Positions 6,268-10,407 of a stretch of DNA of 10,407 nucleotides are shown here, in pieces. Each line of letters begins with the position of its first letter. Position 1 is the first letter of the stretch. Source of the DNA: CAZBBC01 sp964489835 (GTDB taxonomy: Bacteria > Calditrichota > Calditrichia > JAJRVZ01); NCBI GenBank assembly GCA_964489835.1, contig CAZBBC010000150.1:1-10407 (forward strand), given 5' to 3'. The notes under the pieces were generated by a model. That model was not told the origin of the DNA. It saw only the letters and a program-made list of their open reading frames with translations, and did no database searches. Both the position numbers and the translations under genes were made by a program.

Positions 6268-7161
6268 ATGAGATGTAAAATCTGCGGGTCAAATCAATAC
6301 GATGTCATTGGAAATCCTCGTGTTAATATGATCTTCCCAAATCCTGATCATATTGAGTATGCAATTGCTCAATGTAACCAATGTTCTTTTTATTTTTTAG
6401 TTCCCGAGATTAGCTTGACCCAGGCTCAATGGACAAAACTATATGAAAATGATTATTTTAGCAATCAGAATGTTACAGAGTGGCAGAAGAAATTACATGA
6501 TAAGGAAAGAAAATCCAGGCTTTCATTGATTTCAAAATTTTCCAAATCTGAAAAAGGTCCATTTTTAGATATTGGCTGTGGGGAAGGATTTGTATTAAAT
6601 GAAGCACTCAAATACAATTATATGCCTTATGGTTTAGATATAGCCAGCAATTTAAATCCATCGATTGAAAGCGAGAAAATAGAATTTTTTAATGGAAATA
6701 TATTTGAAGCGGAATATAACGATAACTTTTTCAAGGCCATATATATTGATTCTGTACTTGAGCATGTAACAGAACCAATGTCCGTTTTAGCCGAGATATT
6801 CCGAATACTGAAACCTGGTGGTGTCGGATTTATCATCGTCCCCAATGAAGATTGTCTGTTGAATGATGTTAAAAAAATTTTATATACAATGATGCGACAA
6901 AAAAATAAATATGGCAGAATAAAACCATTCTATCCTCCCTATCATATCAATGGCTTTAATCAAAAATCCCTGCGTTTCGCACTTCTTAAGACAGGATTTA
7001 ATATTCTGCAGTTATCTCAGTTTGGCGGTAACTATCGTTTCTGGAAAGCCCATCAACCATTATCGCAAGCATATTTTCGGGAATTAATATTATTTCCATT
7101 TGGCCTACTATCTGTCTTCTTAAATAAGCAGATGCAATTGCAGGTGGTTGTCACTAAATAG
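6268..7161 (+). CDS. Class I SAM-dependent methyltransferase with N-terminal CxxC...CxxC zinc-binding motif
   Basis: A 297-residue methyltransferase (Methyltransf_23 type) common in polysaccharide loci. An N-terminal treble-clef-like part carries C3-x2-C6 and C36-x2-C39 (RCKICGS and AQCNQCSFYF), probably binding zinc. The Rossmann domain follows with motif I FLDIGCGEGFVLNEA (99-113), the acidic loop YGLDIA (121-126), SVLEHVTEP (162-170) and LKPGGVGFIIVPNED (181-195). PPYHINGFNQKSL (223-235) is a late conserved segment of this subfamily. Related proteins methylate sugars or cap O-antigen chains, but the substrate cannot be deduced here. A weak AGAG/AGG stretch precedes the ATG. It sits 30 bases after the GT4 gene and 84 bases before a second methyltransferase. 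Confidence 0.88.
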   Translation: MRCKICGSNQYDVIGNPRVNMIFPNPDHIEYAIAQCNQCSFYFLVPEISLTQAQWTKLYENDYFSNQNVTEWQKKLHDKERKSRLSLISKFSKSEKGPFLDIGCGEGFVLNEALKYNYMPYGLDIASNLNPSIESEKIEFFNGNIFEAEYNDNFFKAIYIDSVLEHVTEPMSVLAEIFRILKPGGVGFIIVPNEDCLLNDVKKILYTMMRQKNKYGRIKPFYPPYHINGFNQKSLRFALLKTGFNILQLSQFGGNYRFWKAHQPLSQAYFRELILFPFGLLSVFLNKQMQLQVVVTK

Positions 7162-7245
7162 GTAATTATAGTGTATAAATCATTGTCTTACGCATTATCA
7201 GGACTAAATTGGCAGGTCTGATTTCTCGGACAAAGTATTATAATC

Positions 7246-7935
7246 ATGAAACACACACCCAGGATTAAAGATATCATTGAATGGGATCAGATGAACTGGT
7301 CCCACGCCCTGTATTATTGGAAAAAGAATGCAACTATTCCATTAGAAAAATCGTTTGCTCTTGACCTAGGAGCCAGGAACGGTGGATTATCCCTTTGGCT
7401 GGCATCACAGGGAGCCCGGGTTGTTTGTTCTGATCTTACCGGTCCAACCAATCAAGCCAAAGAACTGCATCGGAACTACAAGGTCGAGAATAAAATTTCC
7501 TATACTGAAATTGACGCAACCTCTATTCCCTATAAAGATGAATTTGACATTGTACTTTTTAAATCGATGCTCGGTGGTATTGGTCGGAATGATAAAAAAG
7601 AATTACAATTGGCTACTATAAAAGAAATATATAAATCACTCAAACCGGGCGGAGAACTTTTCTTTGCAGAAAATCTTAGGGCCTCACCGATTCACCAATT
7701 CTTTCGTAAAAAATTTATCCGTTGGGGTAGTGAATGGCGCTATGTATCCATTCAGGAAATGAAAGAATTCACGGTCCTGTTTTCGAATTTTAAATATAAA
7801 ACGGTAGGGTTCTTAGGAGCATTCGGGCGAACCGAATGGCAGAGAATGGTTCTGGGAATATTAGATAAAAGCATTTTTAATTTTATTGTGCCAAAATCCT
7901 GGCGCTATATTATCATAGGCATTGCCAGAAAATAA
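7246..7935 (+). CDS. Class I SAM-dependent methyltransferase, no zinc motif
   Basis: A 229-residue Rossmann methyltransferase. Motif I is FALDLGARNGGLSLWLASQG (37-56), followed by VVCSDLTGP (59-67) as the acidic-loop strand, YTEIDATSIPYKDEFDIV (86-103) and LKPGGELFFAENL (132-144). The acidic residue after motif I appears as SDL, and ENL replaces the more usual substrate-site residues after GG. The C-terminal end (FNFIVPKSWRYIIIGIARK) is hydrophobic and basic, suggesting membrane association. The function is probably methylation of a polysaccharide precursor, or of a lipid or quinone-like substrate; context favours the former. It does not look like a recent duplicate of the preceding methyltransferase. 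No clear SD is seen before the ATG. A long repeat-filled gap follows. Confidence 0.8.
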   Translation: MKHTPRIKDIIEWDQMNWSHALYYWKKNATIPLEKSFALDLGARNGGLSLWLASQGARVVCSDLTGPTNQAKELHRNYKVENKISYTEIDATSIPYKDEFDIVLFKSMLGGIGRNDKKELQLATIKEIYKSLKPGGELFFAENLRASPIHQFFRKKFIRWGSEWRYVSIQEMKEFTVLFSNFKYKTVGFLGAFGRTEWQRMVLGILDKSIFNFIVPKSWRYIIIGIARK

Positions 7936-7939
7936 ATCG

Positions 7940-7962
7940 AATCCTGAAAATCCTGTCTAAAA
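7940..7962 (+). repeat. Short AATCCTG tandem motif
   Basis: AATCCTGAAAATCCTGTCTA contains two spaced ATCCTG units. It recalls dispersed intergenic strings often found near CACGGATT-type repeats in environmental genomes. That link is from memory and not tested. The rest of 7963-8058 shows nothing recognisable. Confidence 0.35.
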
Positions 7963-8078
7963 AAAATCTTATAATCATATAATACAAATGTACGGGGAAT
8001 ACTAGTGAATGTGGGAGGCAAATTAGGAATTTTTATTTACTGAAATATTTTATAAATTACCTCTGTGGCTCTGTGGTT

Positions 8079-8309
8079 TATGCTATTATAGCTAAAAACT
8101 TTGTAATTTAAGCAAAAATTTTACTAACCTGGATAATTCATTTCTCGCCCGTCTGCGCCGGGCAGGCAGCGGCGCAGCGATATTAATAGAACACGGATGA
8201 CGCAGATTAAACTGATTTGCACGGATTGAAACTAAAATAATAATAATTTTTAAATAAAATCCGTGGAATCCGTGGACTATTTTTTTCTTTGTTTGCAGCC
8301 TTGGGCCGC
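8079..8309 (-). repeat. Dispersed intergenic repeat, copy B (inverted relative to copy A)
   Basis: Read on the minus strand, this has the same order as copy A. A palindromic head comes first (8295-8309, GCAGCCTTGGGCCGC on the plus strand), then an A-rich run and CCACGGATTCCACGGATT. AT-rich spacer and a segment with several ATCCGTG-like words follow. The 43-base GC-rich block (8138-8180) is identical to the complement of 1848-1890, and a tail runs through 8079. The interior (8181-8275) differs from copy A and includes ACGGATTGAAACTAAAATAA, which in copy A lies in the opposite relative orientation. It is flanked on the left by CTCTGTGGCTCTGTGG (8061-8076), another CACAGAG-type string. No coding sequence is present. 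Confidence 0.85.
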
Positions 8310-8348
8310 GCGATGAATAGACCAGTTTAATTGCATGAACAAAGATTT

Positions 8349-8361
8349 AGGATAAACGTTG
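8349..8361 (+). promoter_or_regulatory. Shine-Dalgarno AGGA setting a TTG start
   Basis: AGGA (8349-8352) lies 6 bases before TTG (8359-8361). A TAA at 8353-8355 closes the frame upstream, so TTG is the only possible start and gives the full family N terminus (DIPFHKSY). Confidence 0.7.
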
Positions 8362-9510
8362 GATATTCCTTTTCACAAATCCTATACCGGTCAGGAAGAA
8401 ATTGCCAGGGTCACCGAGGCCATCCATAGCGGATGGTTGACCATGGGTCCCAAAACCTTCGAGTTTGAAGAAAAATTTAAACAAGCGGTTGAGGCAGATC
8501 ATGCGGTGGCGATGAATTCCTGTACGGCGGCGCTGCACCTGGCGTTGAAGGTCATTGGTTTAAAACCAGGCGATGAAGTGATTATTCCGGCGATGACTTT
8601 CACCGCCAGTGGCGAGGTGGTGCGCTATTTTGATGCCCAACCAGTGATTGTTGATGTAGACAAACAGACCCATAATATTCTCCCGGATCAGATTGAGAAA
8701 AATATTACCGGGAAAACCAAAGCGATTATGCCGGTCCACTTTGGCGGCCAACCGGCGGATATGGACGATATTCTCGCCATTACACAAAAACACCATTTAA
8801 AGGTGATTGAAGACGCTGCCCATTGTTTCCCCTCTTTTTATAAAGGCCGGCCGGTGGGTTCACATGGTGATATCACTGCCTTTAGTTTTTATGCCACTAA
8901 AACGATTGCTTGTGGTGAAGGGGGCATGGCAACGACTGCGGATGAAACGTATGCCAAGGAGATGCGCGTCCAGAGACTGCATGGGATCAGTCAGGATGCC
9001 TGGAAACGTTACACCAAAGAAGGTTCATGGTATTATGAGGTAGTAGATGCCGGACATAAATATAATATGACGGATATTCAGGCGGCATTGGGTTTGGCAC
9101 AACTGGAAAAGTCTGAGAAGATGTGGCGGATGCGCTCAAAGATTGCTGAAATGTATAATAAAGCGTTTACATCCGTTGATGCCATAGATATCCCCACAAT
9201 AAAACCTGACTGCCAAACCGCCTGGCATCTGTATGTGATAAAACTGGCGCTGGAAAAATTGACGATCGACAGAAATCAATTTATCGAGCTGCTATCTCAA
9301 CGGAATATAAAAACTTCCGTTCATTTTATTCCCTTGTACCGCCACCCCTATTACCGAAAAGTATGCCCTGTAGATATTAAATCCGTATCAAATTCCGAAT
9401 GGTTGTATGAACGTATTATATCCCTGCCTATTTATCCGGGTATGAGCGATGAAGCGATAGACTATGTGATTGAAAATGTGTTAGATCTCACAAAGGTATA
9501 TAGCAGATAA
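8359..9510 (+). CDS. PLP-dependent sugar aminotransferase, DegT/DnrJ/EryC1/StrS family
   Basis: A fold-type I aminotransferase of 383 residues, full length for the family, that converts a 4-keto (or 3-keto) nucleotide sugar to an amino sugar with glutamate. Visible: IPFHKSYTG (3-11), SGWLTMGPKTFEFE (24-37), MNSCTAALHLALK (52-64), GDEVIIPAMTFTASG (71-85), VIEDAAHCFPSFYKG (149-163) with the PLP-ring Asp152, AFSFYATKTIACGEGGM (174-190) with Schiff-base Lys181, and YNMTDIQAALGLAQLEK. The C-terminal VHFIPLYRHPYYRK is typical of ArnB/PglE-like enzymes. The start is TTG with a good SD. One base separates its stop from the next ATG. The 5' two thirds are about 52% GC and use no ATA isoleucine codons, while the 3' third is about 41% GC with six. 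Product identity (4-amino-4,6-dideoxy sugar) is inferred from the neighbouring dehydratase. Confidence 0.93.
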   Translation: MDIPFHKSYTGQEEIARVTEAIHSGWLTMGPKTFEFEEKFKQAVEADHAVAMNSCTAALHLALKVIGLKPGDEVIIPAMTFTASGEVVRYFDAQPVIVDVDKQTHNILPDQIEKNITGKTKAIMPVHFGGQPADMDDILAITQKHHLKVIEDAAHCFPSFYKGRPVGSHGDITAFSFYATKTIACGEGGMATTADETYAKEMRVQRLHGISQDAWKRYTKEGSWYYEVVDAGHKYNMTDIQAALGLAQLEKSEKMWRMRSKIAEMYNKAFTSVDAIDIPTIKPDCQTAWHLYVIKLALEKLTIDRNQFIELLSQRNIKTSVHFIPLYRHPYYRKVCPVDIKSVSNSEWLYERIISLPIYPGMSDEAIDYVIENVLDLTKVYSR

Positions 9511-9511
9511 T

Positions 9512-10114
9512 ATGTATATTAGCTTCGGAAAGCGATGTTTTGATATTGTATTTGCAAGTCTGGCTGCGATCCTGCTCTTACCAATCCTGCTAACGATTGC
9601 GATGATGATCAAAATATTCGAGGGAAGTCCGGTTTTATACCAACAGGATCGGGTCGGTAAAGATTTCAAAAAGTTCCGGTTATTTAAATTCAGAACAATG
9701 AAGGTGGACACTGATAGAAATGGTGCTTTGGTCACCCGGAAGGGGGATTCGAGAATAACAACGATTGGGAATTTTCTTAGAAAATTCAAACTTGACGAAT
9801 TACCCCAAATATTTAATGTTTTGAAGGGAGAATTAAGTATTGTCGGTCCCCGCCCTGAAGTCGAAAAGTATGTTTCTCATTTTTATAAAGACTATCAATT
9901 TATTCTCACAGTAAAACCGGGAATTACCGATTACGCGACTTTGGAATTTCATCATGAGGAAGAAACACTCGTTAAATATGATAATGTACATGAAGGATAT
10001 ATCACCGAAGTTTTACCCCAAAAAATCCGGCTATACAAACAATATATTCAGGACCAGTCGCTTCTTACCGATATTAAGATTATATTAAAAACTTTCCGGA
10101 AGATACTGCAATGA
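9512..10114 (+). CDS. Monotopic phosphoglycosyl transferase (bacterial sugar transferase, PglC/WcaJ-type catalytic domain)
   Basis: A compact 200-residue initiating enzyme that moves a phospho-sugar from a UDP-sugar to undecaprenyl phosphate at the inner membrane. It has a basic start (GKRCFD), one re-entrant hydrophobic helix (about 12-34), PVLYQQDRVGK (40-50), LFKFRTMKVDT (57-67), the catalytic Asp95-Glu96 pair in KLDELPQIFNVLKGE (93-107), SIVGPRPEVEKY (109-120) and VKPGITDYATLEF (134-146). It lacks the long N-terminal membrane domain of WbaP/WcaJ. PGITDYAT replaces the PGITGWAQ of the classic PglC group, marking a different subgroup. Its ATG follows the aminotransferase stop by one base, and its TGA overlaps the next gene's ATG (ATGA), so the three are probably translationally coupled. 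The natural substrate would be the amino sugar made by its neighbours. Confidence 0.94.
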   Translation: MYISFGKRCFDIVFASLAAILLLPILLTIAMMIKIFEGSPVLYQQDRVGKDFKKFRLFKFRTMKVDTDRNGALVTRKGDSRITTIGNFLRKFKLDELPQIFNVLKGELSIVGPRPEVEKYVSHFYKDYQFILTVKPGITDYATLEFHHEEETLVKYDNVHEGYITEVLPQKIRLYKQYIQDQSLLTDIKIILKTFRKILQ

Positions 10115-10407
10115 AAATTTTAAGAAAGTTATTCACGAATGTCACACCACTGAAAAGAACGATATTCTTTTCTGTTGCTGATGGTATTATTTTCGTGATA
10201 TCCATTTATATTTCATATGCTTTAAAATTCGGTATCAAACCAGAAGTACATGCCTTCCCGTACGGTTATATTATAAATGCAATCCCCTTATTTCTAATTA
10301 TCAAATATACGGTTTTCTTCAGGCTTCGACTCTATCAGTTTACCTGGCAATTTGTAAGTATCAGCGATCTTTACAATCTGTTGAAAGCAGCCGCCATCAG
10401 TTCCTCA
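10111..10407 (+). CDS. CapD/WbpM/PglF-type nucleotide-sugar 4,6-dehydratase, N-terminal membrane domain (truncated by window end)
   Basis: The 99 visible residues begin MKILRKLFTNVTPLKRTIFF and carry two membrane helices (about 18-42 and 52-72) and the start of a third. The segment FFRLRLYQFTWQFVSISDLY, followed by LLKAAAISS, matches the conserved link between helices 2 and 3 in the large membrane-bound polysaccharide biosynthesis proteins (lyr.swr..s..dl..l..a...s). In that family a soluble SDR domain follows and forms a UDP-4-keto-6-deoxy-HexNAc; it lies beyond the window. The ATG overlaps the previous stop by ATGA. Its product would be the keto sugar consumed by the upstream aminotransferase. 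Confidence 0.85.
   Translation, partial: MKILRKLFTNVTPLKRTIFFSVADGIIFVISIYISYALKFGIKPEVHAFPYGYIINAIPLFLIIKYTVFFRLRLYQFTWQFVSISDLYNLLKAAAISSS

Noticed and set aside
7162..7245. Gene remnant or regulatory leader between the methyltransferases
   Set aside because: The stretch is 84 AT-rich bases with no coherent frame, hairpin or SD.
9481..9789. 102-residue minus-strand frame opposite the phosphoglycosyl transferase
   Set aside because: It is an antisense shadow of a well-supported gene, with no recognisable motif and no ribosome-binding site.

Overview
This window is the middle of a surface-polysaccharide (O-antigen or exopolysaccharide) biosynthesis locus from a Gram-negative bacterium. The evidence is a flippase fragment, a multi-spanning polymerase candidate, three unrelated glycosyltransferases (GT2, GT9 and GT4 types), two SAM-dependent methyltransferases, a sugar aminotransferase, a membrane phosphoglycosyl transferase and the start of a CapD/PglF-type nucleotide-sugar dehydratase. 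The ADP-heptosyltransferase-like gene favours a Gram-negative envelope. I cannot name the organism. Long intergenic stretches carry dispersed repeats with CCACGGATT, CACAGAG and AATCCTG motifs, which I recall from environmental MAGs of many phyla. Together with the abrupt left end, this suggests a metagenome-derived genome. Most of the locus is AT-rich, while the murC scrap at the left edge and the 5' two thirds of the aminotransferase are near 52-54% GC by hand count, so the variable genes are probably foreign to the core genome.

Layout. 1-129: a minus-strand internal fragment of the peptidoglycan ligase MurC, fused head-on to the next gene fragment. 95-634: C-terminal part of a Wzx-type flippase. 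624-1691: GT2 glycosyltransferase. 1692-2090: repeat-rich gap. 2091-3344: Wzy-like polymerase. 3345-3503: gap with a possible dead ORF. 3504-4544: GT9 heptosyltransferase-like gene, the only complete gene on the minus strand. 4545-5022: non-coding, with a MITE-like palindrome. 5023-6237: WcaI/WbuB-like GT4 glycosyltransferase with an apparent AUU start. 6268-7161 and 7246-7935: two methyltransferases. 7936-8358: repeat-rich gap. 8359-10407: tightly packed aminotransferase, phosphoglycosyl transferase and dehydratase (cut by the window end).

How the genes fit together (inference from families). The dehydratase and aminotransferase would make an amino-deoxy nucleotide sugar. The phosphoglycosyl transferase would load a phospho-sugar onto undecaprenyl phosphate. 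The three glycosyltransferases would extend the repeat unit, and the methyltransferases could decorate or cap it. The flippase would export it and the polymerase would join units.

The main unusual points are the murC/wzx chimeric junction, the AUU start, and a 43-bp perfect inverted repeat bracketing the 6.2-kb block from polymerase to second methyltransferase. A further one is a composition and codon break inside the aminotransferase. I see no defence system, CRISPR array, RNA gene or transposase, and no wholly new system: the locus is a mosaic of known families.
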